Shown: positions 8,960 through 18,402, numbered from the stretch's first letter. The stretch is DNA of 64,000 nt from Planctomycetota bacterium (GCA_016200225.1 JACQFD010000039.1:1-64000); one strand, 5' to 3'. Numbers and translations: made by a program. The notes: generated by a model not told the origin, from the sequence alone.

Positions 8960-10120
8960 TTAATGATGTCCGCTGGCGCCCGCGGCGGCGACGGCGCCCC
9001 CGAGCTCGCTGAAAATGCGTGCGAGCGCGTCCGCCGTCGACGACCATTTGTATCCGGCGGCGCGAAGTTTGCCTTTTTCGATCAGCGACGATCTGTAATT
9101 ATTATCGTTGTGCACTTGTATCATTTGGCGCGCGACCTCCTCCTCATCGTCGATATTCACGCGCACTCCCGCGTCGCCGGCCACTTCCGCGAGCGATCCC
9201 ATGCCGCTGTGAATCACCGGCGTGCCGCAGGCCATGGACTCGAGTACGGGAAAACCGAAACCCTCCGATCGCGATAATACTAATGTTGCGCGGGCGCGAC
9301 GATACAATTCGGCGAGTTCGGCTTCCGGGACGAAATTCATGGCCGTCACATGGGTTCGAAGGCCGAGGCCGTCCGCGTAACCGAGGGCGCGGTGAAGTTC
9401 GACGCCGTTTGGCCCGGCGATAAACAAACGCGCGTCGACATTGCCGCGGTCGCGGACGATTTTCAGCGCGCGAATCGCCAGGTCGAAATTCTTAATTTTT
9501 CTCGGCGCGGCGACCATCAGAAAAAACGGATATTCGTTCGAAAATTTATAATTATCAATTCTCGTCGTGGCGCCTTTCGGAAGTTCCGATTGGAAAATAC
9601 TGGAAACTCCCCACGGAACGACGACGACTTTACTTTTAAAACTCTTTCGCAAATTCGACGCGAGAAAATCGTTCGCCGTCGACTGCGACGGACAAACGAC
9701 GCGCGTCGAAAACCACGCGTCGAGCGTCGCCAAAAGGCGGTGATTCCAGCCCGTGCCTTCGTCGCCCCGCGTGCCGGGAACTTCCCACGGAGCTTCGTGC
9801 ACGGTTACTACCGTTGGACATTCCGCGCCGCGCGGAAAAGCCGAAACCGTGGACCAGAACACATCAATTGAATTTTCCTTAATAAACAATTCGGCCGGTT
9901 TGCCCCGCCAGCGCCGTCCGCGCGTCGGTATCGCCGCCTGATGAATTTTAGTATGCATTTCGGCCGGCAACGCGATGCTCGGGGCGCGATCGGGCGCGAC
10001 CGCGAAAAGCTCGAGATCGCTTTCGCGGCGCGCAAATTCGCATAGGATTTCGCGCACGACCCGGCCAACGCCGGTTGGCACAGGGTCAAGGAGAGGAGAG
10101 GCGTCGATGGCTATCCGCAT
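8960..10120 (-). CDS. GT4-family glycosyltransferase (second in the operon)
   Basis: 386 residues. Starts MRIAIDASPLLDPVPTGVGRVVREI, the GT4 motif 'GVGR' near the sugar-donor loop. Acceptor domain has TVVTVHEAPWEVPG. Donor domain has FFLMVAAPRKIKNFDLAI, FIAGPNG and the E-x7-E region SRSEGFGFPVLESMACGTPV. Typical length for the family and no signal peptide, so it works at the cytoplasmic face of the membrane. Spacing of 71 bp to the preceding gene and 25 bp to the next supports one transcript. Mannosyl- or glucosyltransferase activity is likely but not decidable. Confidence 0.88.
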   Translation of the reverse strand: MRIAIDASPLLDPVPTGVGRVVREILCEFARRESDLELFAVAPDRAPSIALPAEMHTKIHQAAIPTRGRRWRGKPAELFIKENSIDVFWSTVSAFPRGAECPTVVTVHEAPWEVPGTRGDEGTGWNHRLLATLDAWFSTRVVCPSQSTANDFLASNLRKSFKSKVVVVPWGVSSIFQSELPKGATTRIDNYKFSNEYPFFLMVAAPRKIKNFDLAIRALKIVRDRGNVDARLFIAGPNGVELHRALGYADGLGLRTHVTAMNFVPEAELAELYRRARATLVLSRSEGFGFPVLESMACGTPVIHSGMGSLAEVAGDAGVRVNIDDEEEVARQMIQVHNDNNYRSSLIEKGKLRAAGYKWSSTADALARIFSELGGAVAAAGASGHH

Positions 10121-10191
10121 ATTTTGAATTTACAGAATCTTGTGATCCCGAGTTGGCACTTCAAGCCGCGACTTCGGAAGTCGAGTATGAG

Positions 10192-11337
10192 TCAGGGATG
10201 TTGGGTGAATGGACGGGGAGGGGGTGGATTCAACGCGCGGCGGTAGGCGGCGAGGGTTGTCTTGGCCGAACGCTCCCACGTGAAGCGTTTCGCGTTCTCG
10301 AGGCCGCCCTCGATGAGTTCGCGGCGCCGGCGTTCGTTGTCGAGAACGCTACAAATCGCGTCGTGGATCGAATCTTCATCTTCCGGGTCGCAATACGCGG
10401 CAGCTTCGCCGCAGACTTCGGGCATCGACGTCACCGCAGATGTTACAGTTGGGACTCCGAGGGCCTGCGCCTCGAGCGGCGGCAGGCCGAATCCTTCATA
10501 AAGCGAAGGATACAATACGAGCGACGCGTGTTTTACCAAATTCGCAAGCCGGTGTTCGGGGACGTCCTCGTCCAAGATAATATAATTGCGCGCCGGCGAT
10601 TTCTCGAGCGAATGATAGAATTCGTCGACGAGCCATCCTCGCTTTCCGGCGACGACCCAATAGTATTTATAACCCGCCGCGCGCAATTTTTCGAAAACGC
10701 GCAGGCAGCGGAGGTGATTCTTGCGCGGCTCGACCGTTCCGAGTGTTAACAAATACGGCGTTGGATGGGGCGGTTCCACAGTCATGGGCATGTGCGGAAA
10801 ATGGTCCATGCCAAGCGGCGTCACGACCACTTTATTTAAATTTGCCCCGCAACGGACGATGAGATCGCCCGCCGCGAATTCAGAAGGCGCGAGCACGACC
10901 GACGCTTCGTCGATCAATTGCTTTGTAACTTTCATGAGGTTGCGCGACGCGTCCGGACCGTGAAACGACTCGTCGTATGCGAACGATGCATCGAACACGG
11001 TTGCTACTATTTTCGCCTTTCGAACGGGCAGGCGCACGAAATCGGTTCTGTGAAATAAATCGCAACCGCCGATCCAGTCGTCCGCGCCGCGTCCGAACCA
11101 TTGATTCGCTAATAATAACGCGCGGCCCGGAAATCGCCGCCGATATAAATGAACGCGCGGCGCGCGCAAATCCCACAATTCGGCGGGGATCCGCGGCTTC
11201 GCCCACGAATATGCGAATAATTTCAATTCGTCTCCGGCGGCCATCTCGCGCGCGAGCGCTTTTGCGAGCATGCGCCCGTATCGCGCGATGCCCGCGAATT
11301 GCAACAAAGCCGGCCGGTAGTCGATTCCAACGATCAT
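10192..11337 (-). CDS. GT4-family glycosyltransferase (first in the operon)
   Basis: I choose ATG 11337 (MIVGIDYRPALLQFAGIARYG). It overlaps the flippase stop as ATGA, and the GIARYG motif then falls at the usual distance from the N-terminus. The longer open frame reaching 11760 is a shadow inside the flippase gene. The product is 381 residues. Donor-domain motifs are LLTLGTVEPRKNHLRCLRVF, VAGKRGW and the E-x7-E region SLYEGFGLPPLEAQALGVPT, then SMPEVCGEAA. The family includes mannosyltransferases of O-antigen and capsule assembly. Coupling to the flippase suggests both act on the same lipid-linked glycan. Confidence 0.9.
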   Translation of the reverse strand: MIVGIDYRPALLQFAGIARYGRMLAKALAREMAAGDELKLFAYSWAKPRIPAELWDLRAPRVHLYRRRFPGRALLLANQWFGRGADDWIGGCDLFHRTDFVRLPVRKAKIVATVFDASFAYDESFHGPDASRNLMKVTKQLIDEASVVLAPSEFAAGDLIVRCGANLNKVVVTPLGMDHFPHMPMTVEPPHPTPYLLTLGTVEPRKNHLRCLRVFEKLRAAGYKYYWVVAGKRGWLVDEFYHSLEKSPARNYIILDEDVPEHRLANLVKHASLVLYPSLYEGFGLPPLEAQALGVPTVTSAVTSMPEVCGEAAAYCDPEDEDSIHDAICSVLDNERRRRELIEGGLENAKRFTWERSAKTTLAAYRRALNPPPPRPFTQHP

Positions 11338-12626
11338 TTTGTTAACATATTCGCCGCGCTGTTCGACGTGGACGGTTCGATTCCCCGGATCATCCACAGA
11401 AAGCCCAGCGCGCCGGCCGCGACGGCGGTTTCCGTCGTGACCGACGCCCACGCCGCGCCCTCGGCGCCCATGCGAGGCGTTAATAATATATTCGTAATGA
11501 TGTTGACGACGAGTCCCGCAACCGAAATCCACAGCGCCGCGCGATCGCGGCCCTGCGCGATCAGTTGGGTCAATGCAAAACCGCCGAGATAAATAACGAC
11601 GGTCGTGATGCACATGGGCGCGAGCACCGAAGCCGAATCCGCATATTCTTCGCCGAACAGTAAAATTAATATTCTTTCGCGAAAAATAAACATTCCGCCT
11701 CCGATCGCGGCGCCGGTTGTAATCAACACGAGCGTCCAACGGCGGACAAACCGCGTCCATGCGTCGCGATCGGTATGAAACAATCGAACGAGAGCAGGCA
11801 GCGCCGACGAACCGAAATATACGGAAAACAATATGGAGAATCCCGTCAGCCGATAGGCGGGGGCGAATCGCGCGCCGGCGATGTCGCCGCCCAGCGCGCG
11901 CGCCAGCACCGGATTCGCGGAATAGTAAGCTTGCCGCACGACGCCGCCCATGCCAAGCGACACCGATTCGCGCCAGAACGTCGACCCGCGCACCGGCACC
12001 TCGCCCGCGGGAATATTACTTTTTACGGAAAATGCAAGTAATAGATTCGACACGGAGGCGCCCGCGTAGATGGCGATCAGCATGGATCCCGCGTCGCGCG
12101 CGCCGAGACCGACGAGAAGCACCGTCGCCAGCAATCCCATCAGCGAGCCGGCGATTCGTAACGATTCACTTTGTTTATAATCGATGTCGGCGTGCAACAC
12201 CGCGACGCCGACGCCCGCGGCGTGTGTAAAAAACGCCAGCGCCGCCAATGTTATGAATCCGACCTGTGGATCTTTAAGAATAATCGCGAGCAGCGTCGCG
12301 ATGACTACGGATATTCCGGCCGTGAAAATGCGGAATCGCACCGCCGAACGCACGGCCGAGCGGGCGCACGCGGAATTTTTTGCTACAAATCGCACGGCCG
12401 CCTGCAGCGATCCGCAGTCGACGAGCACGTCGAGAACCTGAAATAATGCAATCGTCGCGCTGTAGCGTCCGAATGCATCCTTCTCCAGCGTGCGCGCCAG
12501 GAGCGCAACTGTAATAAGAGCGAGGAGCGCCGTCGCGAGGCGCGCGGCCGCCTGAAGGCCGGTTCCCGCCAGTACTCGGGCGTCGAATCGCCCGTGTCCC
12601 GATTCGGTTTTTTGTTGTAATGTCAC
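11334..12626 (-). CDS. Wzx-type polysaccharide flippase (MOP superfamily)
   Basis: 430 residues with about 12 hydrophobic segments and no large soluble domain. The N-terminal segment VLAGTGLQAAARLATALLALITVALLART and the LEKDAFGRYSATIALFQVLD stretch are typical of Polysacc_synt/Wzx proteins. Known role: moves undecaprenyl-linked oligosaccharide across the inner membrane. It lies 27 bp after the dehydrogenase-like gene and overlaps the first glycosyltransferase gene by 4 nt (ATGA). No Wzy polymerase is recognisable in this window, so the polymer type is open. Confidence 0.85.
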   Translation of the reverse strand: MTLQQKTESGHGRFDARVLAGTGLQAAARLATALLALITVALLARTLEKDAFGRYSATIALFQVLDVLVDCGSLQAAVRFVAKNSACARSAVRSAVRFRIFTAGISVVIATLLAIILKDPQVGFITLAALAFFTHAAGVGVAVLHADIDYKQSESLRIAGSLMGLLATVLLVGLGARDAGSMLIAIYAGASVSNLLLAFSVKSNIPAGEVPVRGSTFWRESVSLGMGGVVRQAYYSANPVLARALGGDIAGARFAPAYRLTGFSILFSVYFGSSALPALVRLFHTDRDAWTRFVRRWTLVLITTGAAIGGGMFIFRERILILLFGEEYADSASVLAPMCITTVVIYLGGFALTQLIAQGRDRAALWISVAGLVVNIITNILLTPRMGAEGAAWASVTTETAVAAGALGFLWMIRGIEPSTSNSAANMLTK

Positions 12627-12653
12627 AGTGCCGGCCGGTTTTTTGCGCTCCGA

Positions 12654-13706
12654 TCAGTCTCGGGCCGCCGGCGAATCGGAATTCAATAATAGTGCGAGCC
12701 GGCGGACGACTTCATTTGTAAATTGAGATGTTGTTAATGTTCCGTTCAGGTCCCGCGTTCGTTCGCCCGCGCCGATCGCGTCGAGCGCCGCCCGCTTCAC
12801 GGCGTCGCCGACGCGCCGTTCGCCGAGATGCCGCAAACACGTCGATAGCGCGAAAAACGCCGCCGCCGGATTGCATATATTTTTTCCAGCGATATCCGGC
12901 GCCGTGCCGCCCGCCGGATCGAACATCGCATTTTCGACTTTTCCATCGTTAGTAAACGAAAAAGACGCCGAATCTCCGAGTCCCATCGACCCGATCAGTC
13001 CGCACGCGAGATCGCTAAGAAAATCGCCGTATTCGTTCGGCGTCACGATGATTCTAAAATCCTCCGGACGCATCACGAGTTTCGCCAGCAGCGAATCGAA
13101 CAATTCGCGCCGGTATGCGATGTGTTTATGTTTTTCCGCGACCAGCGAAACGCAATCCTCGAACAATCCGTCGGTCGCGCGCTGAATGGTCCATTTCGAA
13201 CTCGAAACGACGCCGCAATTCAACTCTTGCGCGAGTTGAAATGCATAATTCGCCGCCTCCGTACACGGCCGGGCTTCGATCACTCTCACCGAAACCGCCG
13301 CGTCGGTTCCGACGCGCCGTCCCGCGTCTTCGTACGTTCCACCGGTGGCTATTCTTATAATATGCAAATCGACAGGCTTCTTAAATAATGTTGGAATTCC
13401 CGGAATCGACGCGACAGGCCGGTGGATAACGCTAAAATTCAATCGTTCGCGAAGAACCGCGTTCGGACTTTCTTTATAAGTCTCCGTCGGATATTTCATC
13501 GCGCACCGAAACTGTCGAATCCGCTCCTCCGCGTCGCCGTATTGCGTTTCCGCGCCGTGCGCGTCGCGCCGCGCGCGCGAAAGATCGACTTGATGAAAAC
13601 GGAGCGTAAACGGCAGCGCCGCGGCGACGTTATGGACGGCCGCCGAAAGCTCCGCCGAGATTCCATCGCCCAGCAATTCCGCGATTTCGTAAAGTTGTGG
13701 GGTCAT
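12654..13706 (-). CDS. Isocitrate/isopropylmalate dehydrogenase-family oxidoreductase, substrate unclear
   Basis: 350 residues, beta-decarboxylating dehydrogenase fold. Visible motifs: ELLGDGISAEL at the start, catalytic Lys in SSKWTIQRATDGLFED, metal-binding aspartates in NEYGDFLSDLACGLIGSMG, and DPAGGTAPDIAGK near the C-terminus. The substrate-recognition helix that normally reads like RELTGG.Y (isopropylmalate) or RENTEG.YSG (isocitrate) is here RIATGGTYEDAGR, so the substrate should not be assigned from homology. No other leucine or TCA genes are nearby. It heads the flippase/glycosyltransferase operon and is divergent from the retropepsin gene. Confidence 0.8.
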   Translation of the reverse strand: MTPQLYEIAELLGDGISAELSAAVHNVAAALPFTLRFHQVDLSRARRDAHGAETQYGDAEERIRQFRCAMKYPTETYKESPNAVLRERLNFSVIHRPVASIPGIPTLFKKPVDLHIIRIATGGTYEDAGRRVGTDAAVSVRVIEARPCTEAANYAFQLAQELNCGVVSSSKWTIQRATDGLFEDCVSLVAEKHKHIAYRRELFDSLLAKLVMRPEDFRIIVTPNEYGDFLSDLACGLIGSMGLGDSASFSFTNDGKVENAMFDPAGGTAPDIAGKNICNPAAAFFALSTCLRHLGERRVGDAVKRAALDAIGAGERTRDLNGTLTTSQFTNEVVRRLALLLNSDSPAARD

Positions 13707-13736
13707 CGAGTAAAAATGGCCGAGTATTATACGTCA

Positions 13737-14951
13737 ATGATCCGGCGGCTCCTGACCCTTCTCATCGTGTGCCTGTCGGCGGCGTTCGGCTCTTGCCGGG
13801 CCATCGCGCCGCGCTCGGCCTCGATTTCATTGATCGCCGAATCGCCGCAGTCGCTGCCCGTCCGGTTCATAAACCGTCTGATCCTCGTCGATGTTCGCAT
13901 CGACGGCCGCGAGCCGGTTTCATTCCTGCTCGACACCGGTTCCGACGTAACGGTTGTCGATCGAAGACTCCGCGACGTGCTCGCGCTCAAACCGGAAAGT
14001 TCGGCGGTCGCGCGCGGCGCCGGCGGAACTGTAAATACAACATTCATGCGCGGCCGTTCGCTCGACGTGGGCCCGCTGCACGTCGAAGATCCGGTTTTTT
14101 TAATATTAGATCTCGCTTCTTTCGATGAAATAACAAATACGCGAGTCGGCGGAATTCTGGGACTCGATTCGCTCGACCGATTCGCGCTTCGAATCGATTA
14201 TCCCGCGCGCCGCGTCGAAATCGGGCGTTCGGGAGTTTTCCCGATCGCCAATGAATGTCAATGCGCGTTTCGTAAAAAAGAGAATCTCTACGGAATTGAT
14301 ATAAATATCGGCGATTCCGATCCGGTTTCGGTTCTCGTGGACACCGGAATGAGCGGATCGTTATCATTGGAGTTCAATGAAGCGGCGCGCCGCGGCGTCA
14401 ACGCCGATCCGAACCGACGCTCCGAATGGCGCGTGGGCGTCGGAGGCGGTTCCGCGTCGCAAGTTACAAATATTCCATGGGTGACGTTCGGTTCGCATTC
14501 GATTCCGCGCGTCGAACTCGTGCTCGCGAAACCGGCCGGCTTGTTCGCGGGCGCCATCGGCGGCGGTTTATTAAGATTTTTTCAGTTAACTTTGGATTTC
14601 GGCGCCGGCGTCGCCTCCGTTTCCGACGAGCCCACATCCGGATTGGATTTATCCTATTCGAATACGACGGGCGCCCGACTGGACTTTCGTTATGAATGGA
14701 TCCGCGACGGTATCCGCGTCGAAAGCGTCCGCGCGGGCACGCCCGCGTCGAAAGCGGGATTGCGCGCCGGCGAATTGATTACATCCGTCGACGGGCAATC
14801 GATTCGAAGCGTCGGCATGCGGCGCGTCCGCGAATTATTTACATATTCCGCCGATTCGACTCAATGGACGGTCTCGGCGAAAACGGGCGACACCGTTCGA
14901 ACGTTAATATTAAACGATCGGGGCGCGCCCGCGCAGGGCTCGCCGCGTTAA
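13737..14951 (+). CDS. Secreted bilobal retropepsin-like aspartic protease with PDZ domain
   Basis: 404 residues from ATG 13737; an upstream ATG at 13716 in the same frame is possible. The N-terminus MIRRLLTLLIVCLSAAFGSC looks like a signal peptide with a possible lipobox-like Cys20. Two aspartyl-protease half-motifs follow: FLLDTGSDVTVVD (Asp66) and VLVDTGMSGSLSLE (Asp202), each with later hydrophobic-G turns (GGILGLDSL; GAIGGGLLRFF). A PDZ domain fills about 325-395 (VESVRAGTPASKAGLRAGELI). Two DTG lobes in one chain suggest an intramolecular pepsin-like active site. Substrate is unknown. The start codon lies close to the divergent dehydrogenase gene. Confidence 0.8.
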   Translation: MIRRLLTLLIVCLSAAFGSCRAIAPRSASISLIAESPQSLPVRFINRLILVDVRIDGREPVSFLLDTGSDVTVVDRRLRDVLALKPESSAVARGAGGTVNTTFMRGRSLDVGPLHVEDPVFLILDLASFDEITNTRVGGILGLDSLDRFALRIDYPARRVEIGRSGVFPIANECQCAFRKKENLYGIDINIGDSDPVSVLVDTGMSGSLSLEFNEAARRGVNADPNRRSEWRVGVGGGSASQVTNIPWVTFGSHSIPRVELVLAKPAGLFAGAIGGGLLRFFQLTLDFGAGVASVSDEPTSGLDLSYSNTTGARLDFRYEWIRDGIRVESVRAGTPASKAGLRAGELITSVDGQSIRSVGMRRVRELFTYSADSTQWTVSAKTGDTVRTLILNDRGAPAQGSPR

Positions 14952-14970
14952 ATATAAGCAATCGCGATCG

Positions 14971-16026
14971 TTATCTTCGGGCTTCGAATATTAGATTGAA
15001 CGGCGTCTGCGTCGCGCGGCGGAATTTTGCAAATCCGCCTTTTGTTACAACATCGCGGAGGCGGCCCTCGCCCGCCTGCGCGCCGAGAGCGGGGCCATTG
15101 GTTGCGAGCGAGGCGGGCACGCAGAGCATCGTCGACGCCGCATAATAAACACGGCCGATAATGTTATGATTCTCCTCGTGGCGGTCGCTTGCGAACGGCT
15201 CGACGATCATCCATGTCCCGTCGTTTCCGAGCGATTCGTAGATGTGTTTCGAGGCGCCCGAAGGATTGCCCATGTCATGTAAACAATCGAAGCAGGCGAC
15301 AAAATCTAAATTCTTGCTTCCGAACGACACCGCGTCCGCCACTTCGAATTTGACGCGATCCGCGAGACCCTGCTTTTGCGCCGAACGGCGCGCCCATTCG
15401 ATGGAAGCCGGGTGGTTGTCGAAGCCGGTAAATTTAGAATTGGGGTACGCCTTTGCCATCAGAATGGTCGACGCGCCGTGGCCGCAGCCGACGTCGGCGA
15501 CGGTTCCGCCTTTCTTTAGTTTGGCGTCCACGCCGTCCATCGCCGGAATCCACGAATTGATAAGATTCGCCGCGTAACTCGGCCGGAAAAACCGCTCGGT
15601 TCCCTCGAAAAGATCATGATCATGTTCGCCCCAGCCGACACCGCCTCCTTCCGCGAAGACTTTTCTAATCTTAGGTTCGTCCTTGAATACCGACGAAATG
15701 ATTTGGAACGCGCCGGGAATGAAAAACGGACTCGAATCGTCCGCGAGCGCGGTGGCCTGTTCGTTCGGCAATTCATAACGATCGGTCTTCGGATCGTATA
15801 TTACATATCCTCCGGAGGCCTGATTATTTAACCATTCGCGAAGATAACGTTCGCCACAGCCGGTTTTTTTTGATAGATCGGCGGGGCTCAGCGGGCCGGC
15901 GCCGGCCATCGCTTTGTAGATTCCAAGGCGATCGCCAAGAAGGACGAGTACGGCGCTCATTGCCGCGCCCATGTCACCGAGCGCGCGTCCCATGAATTCT
16001 TGCATCTTGTTTTCGTTAATATTCAT
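14971..16026 (-). CDS. Class I SAM-dependent methyltransferase with winged-helix dimerisation domain
   Basis: 351 residues, ATG start. The N-terminal 100 residues form a winged-helix region (GPLSPADLSKKTGCGERYLREWLNNQASGGYV), as in Rv2258c-like enzymes. The Rossmann domain carries motif I VADVGCGHGAS, an acidic GFDNHP for the SAM ribose, and CFDCLHDMGNP in the motif IV position. The C-terminal arm (EPFASDRHEENHN) resembles O-/C-methyltransferases of small molecules. The substrate is not deducible. It is convergent with the retropepsin gene (19 bp between stops) and stands alone on its strand. Confidence 0.85.
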   Translation of the reverse strand: MNINENKMQEFMGRALGDMGAAMSAVLVLLGDRLGIYKAMAGAGPLSPADLSKKTGCGERYLREWLNNQASGGYVIYDPKTDRYELPNEQATALADDSSPFFIPGAFQIISSVFKDEPKIRKVFAEGGGVGWGEHDHDLFEGTERFFRPSYAANLINSWIPAMDGVDAKLKKGGTVADVGCGHGASTILMAKAYPNSKFTGFDNHPASIEWARRSAQKQGLADRVKFEVADAVSFGSKNLDFVACFDCLHDMGNPSGASKHIYESLGNDGTWMIVEPFASDRHEENHNIIGRVYYAASTMLCVPASLATNGPALGAQAGEGRLRDVVTKGGFAKFRRATQTPFNLIFEARR

Positions 16027-16285
16027 GACAGGGTCTCATCGAAAAGGTAGGGGACACAGGGGAAGATGACGCCGATATTGGCGCCGCCGTCTGTGCGGCG
16101 GAAGCGGGAAAATGACGCTTCGACGAAGGTCGCTTCGAGCGCAACGCCACGGCTGCGGGGCGTTTTGGGGTATCAGCGGTCCGCGAAATCGGGATCAACG
16201 ACGGTGTTCCGGCACGAAGCCCCCGCAAGCCTCCCGGAGTGTCCTTTCATCGTCGACGCGCGCAACGGACGCGAAAACTAAAGAC
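16027..16285. other. Intergenic stretch without recognised gene
   Basis: About 260 bp between the methyltransferase start and the NnrS-like gene stop. It holds a GC stem near 16085-16098 (ccgccg/cggcgg) that could end the leftward NnrS transcript. Otherwise it is low-quality coding sequence in all frames. A promoter for the methyltransferase must lie in the left part, but I cannot point to convincing -35/-10 boxes. Confidence 0.4.
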
Positions 16286-18004
16286 TTACTTTTTCGCGGA
16301 CTGCGCAAGCAGCGCGCGGACAAAATCCTCGAGATTAATATTCTTCATCGAACAGGCGACGCGGAGCGTCGTTCGCCGCCCTATTGTATTTCTAAGAATA
16401 GGATTCTTTATTTCGCGGAATCCGAATGTTTCGAACACTTCGAGCGTCTCCGGATGCCGGTCGAGTACGTGGGCGACGATGCTGTCCGCGGAGATTGCGG
16501 TGGAGTCCGCCTCATTCGTCGGAGACAATGCGCGACCGATAAGCCGCCACATATAAATTCCCCAAATAAAGAATCCGAACGCGGTGAGCGCGCTTCCCGC
16601 TGCGGTTATCCAATGGACTCCCTGAATGTTAAGATCCGCCAACGGTTGCGATCCAACTCGAAACGCGTTGCCGGCGTTTATGAGAATAAAAGGCGCCCAG
16701 AGCGCGGGTTCCCGCGCCGGATCGAAGCCCTTCAGAACGGGCACCACCTTCGCGCTCACGCCGAGAATCATCATCGATAAGAATCCGACGGCGTAACAGT
16801 GGCGCGAGGCGCCGTACGCGCCATGCGCGAAACCGGCGTTGGTCTGCGATAGAAAATACGGGAACGCGAGCCAGAATACCGATGCGGCCAAAAGCCAATA
16901 AAACGAGGCATTAATAAATTTCTTCGAACGGCCCGGACCGCCGCCTCCGAATCCGCGCATTTCAAATGCTAATAAAAGTCCCGCGGCGAAGAATCCTATG
17001 GTTCCGGCCCACGATGCCATCGCCCAGCTGCGATCGCCGGTCGCCCGATAAGCAAACCAACCCGCCACGTCGATCGCGAGACCCGCGACCGCGAGGACGA
17101 AAGCGGTGAATTCGACGCGCGGGCGCACCGCGCGAAATCCGAATGCCGTCGGCAGCACTCTCTGCCCGACGCCAAATAACATCATTCCGGCGAAGGCGAA
17201 TAATTGTAAATCGCGGAACGGCGCATAATAGGTCGCCGTCCGTTCGATCGATATATTAAGATTCGGGGCAAACCAGATCTCATAAGTAATAATCGGTTCC
17301 AGCACGCCGGAGATGACGAATGCGGAGAGTCCGAAATAAATATACTTGTCCCACGCGTCCTTCACTTTGCCGCCGCCGAGCGTCCGCAACATGACCCATG
17401 CAAATGTAAAGATTGCCGCCGCCTCGAAAATCCCGCCCGCGACGGCGAACGCGGGCGCCGCATCGAATGGAATCGCTCCCGCCAGGCGCAAGCCCACGCC
17501 GCACAGCATGAGGATCAACGAGACATTCGCAATTTCGGGCCGCCAGAGCGAAACATACTTAAATCGCGGAAGGCCCTGATAGGCAAAGCCCATCACAAAG
17601 AGTCCGATCCAACCAAAAATCTGCGCGTTCGCGTGCGCTTGCACCAGCGGGAGCAGGTCCGTCGAAGTGTAACTTCCGCGCAGCGCCACTTGCGTAATCG
17701 TCAACACCCCTGTGCTCGCCCCTGCAGCGAGCAGCACAAGCAGCGCTGCGCGGAAAAATCGTTTATATAAGATATCGCCGAGAGATTCTTTATACGGCTC
17801 GGCCTTGGTCTTCGATGTCGATGCGGATTCGAGTTCCGCGAATAGTTGTTTTAGTGATACTTTGTGTACGATTGCAAAGAATTCGAGAGTTTCCTGAGGC
17901 CCGTTCGGACCGCCGCAACCCTTCAATCCATAACGATCGAAGACCGAGCGAACCTGCGGATATTGTTGTAATACCTCCGGAATTGTCTGGGTTTTTGTAA
18001 ACAC
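16286..18004 (-). CDS. NnrS-like multi-spanning protein flanked by DUF1858-type domains
   Basis: 572 residues. Residues 1-60 form a DUF1858/ScdA-N-like domain (TIPEVLQQYPQVRSVFDRYG, then CGG with Cys30). About 90-500 contains twelve hydrophobic segments with the NnrS-type pattern AHANAQIFGWIGLFVMGFAYQ, FAGMMLFGVGQRVLP and HCYAVGFLSMMILGVSAKVVP, including His residues likely to bind haem or metal. The last 70 residues repeat the small domain (IVAHVLDRHPETLEVFETFGF) but lack the Cys. NnrS proteins protect iron proteins and metabolism under nitric oxide stress. The gene is 27 bp behind the DUF542 gene in one leftward unit. Confidence 0.82.
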   Translation of the reverse strand: MFTKTQTIPEVLQQYPQVRSVFDRYGLKGCGGPNGPQETLEFFAIVHKVSLKQLFAELESASTSKTKAEPYKESLGDILYKRFFRAALLVLLAAGASTGVLTITQVALRGSYTSTDLLPLVQAHANAQIFGWIGLFVMGFAYQGLPRFKYVSLWRPEIANVSLILMLCGVGLRLAGAIPFDAAPAFAVAGGIFEAAAIFTFAWVMLRTLGGGKVKDAWDKYIYFGLSAFVISGVLEPIITYEIWFAPNLNISIERTATYYAPFRDLQLFAFAGMMLFGVGQRVLPTAFGFRAVRPRVEFTAFVLAVAGLAIDVAGWFAYRATGDRSWAMASWAGTIGFFAAGLLLAFEMRGFGGGGPGRSKKFINASFYWLLAASVFWLAFPYFLSQTNAGFAHGAYGASRHCYAVGFLSMMILGVSAKVVPVLKGFDPAREPALWAPFILINAGNAFRVGSQPLADLNIQGVHWITAAGSALTAFGFFIWGIYMWRLIGRALSPTNEADSTAISADSIVAHVLDRHPETLEVFETFGFREIKNPILRNTIGRRTTLRVACSMKNINLEDFVRALLAQSAKK

Positions 18005-18031
18005 GGTCGCGCGACATCGGACGATTGTCGG

Positions 18032-18295
18032 TCAGCGCGGCGAAACGGTCGGGAAATCGAACGACGTTCGCGCCGCGAGGGCCTCGTCGATTTCCGTTAA
18101 CAATGCCTCGAGCGGCAACTGATGTTTCGTCGCGACGAGCGCGAGCGGGTGGCGTCCTCCGCAGCAGAGATCAATACGATATTTGGCGAAAATCCGCATC
18201 GTCTCCGGATGCAATCTTACAATATCCGCGACCGTATCGTGAATATCGATCGAATGTGTCGTCGCGCAGGGTTGTTCGGGATGAAGCGGATCCAT
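18032..18295 (-). CDS. DUF542 (ScdA N-terminal / RIC-like) small protein
   Basis: 87 residues from ATG 18295; a TTG 15 codons upstream is less likely. Motif series: HDTVADIVRLHPETMRIFAKYRIDLCCGGRHPLALVATKH, with the diagnostic Cys-Cys-Gly-Gly (Cys44, Cys45). This domain is the N-terminus of YtfE/ScdA di-iron proteins that repair iron-sulfur clusters after nitrosative damage. Here it stands alone, without the haemerythrin-like di-iron part. It is the first gene of the leftward unit with the NnrS-like protein and lies opposite the Crp/Fnr gene. Confidence 0.85.
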   Translation of the reverse strand: MDPLHPEQPCATTHSIDIHDTVADIVRLHPETMRIFAKYRIDLCCGGRHPLALVATKHQLPLEALLTEIDEALAARTSFDFPTVSPR

Positions 18296-18402
18296 TTTTG
18301 TATCGTTGGGTGTTTGACAACGCTGCAATTCGTAATGCAACGTCAGTGCCGGAATACAAAAAGGCGTTTCCGCTCCGAGACGCGGCCGCGCAGCGTTCTA
18401 TA

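Noticed and set aside
11338..11760. N-terminal extension of the first glycosyltransferase
   Set aside because: It lies in the flippase gene on the same strand, is Arg-rich and without domain content; the ATGA overlap at 11337 is the natural start.
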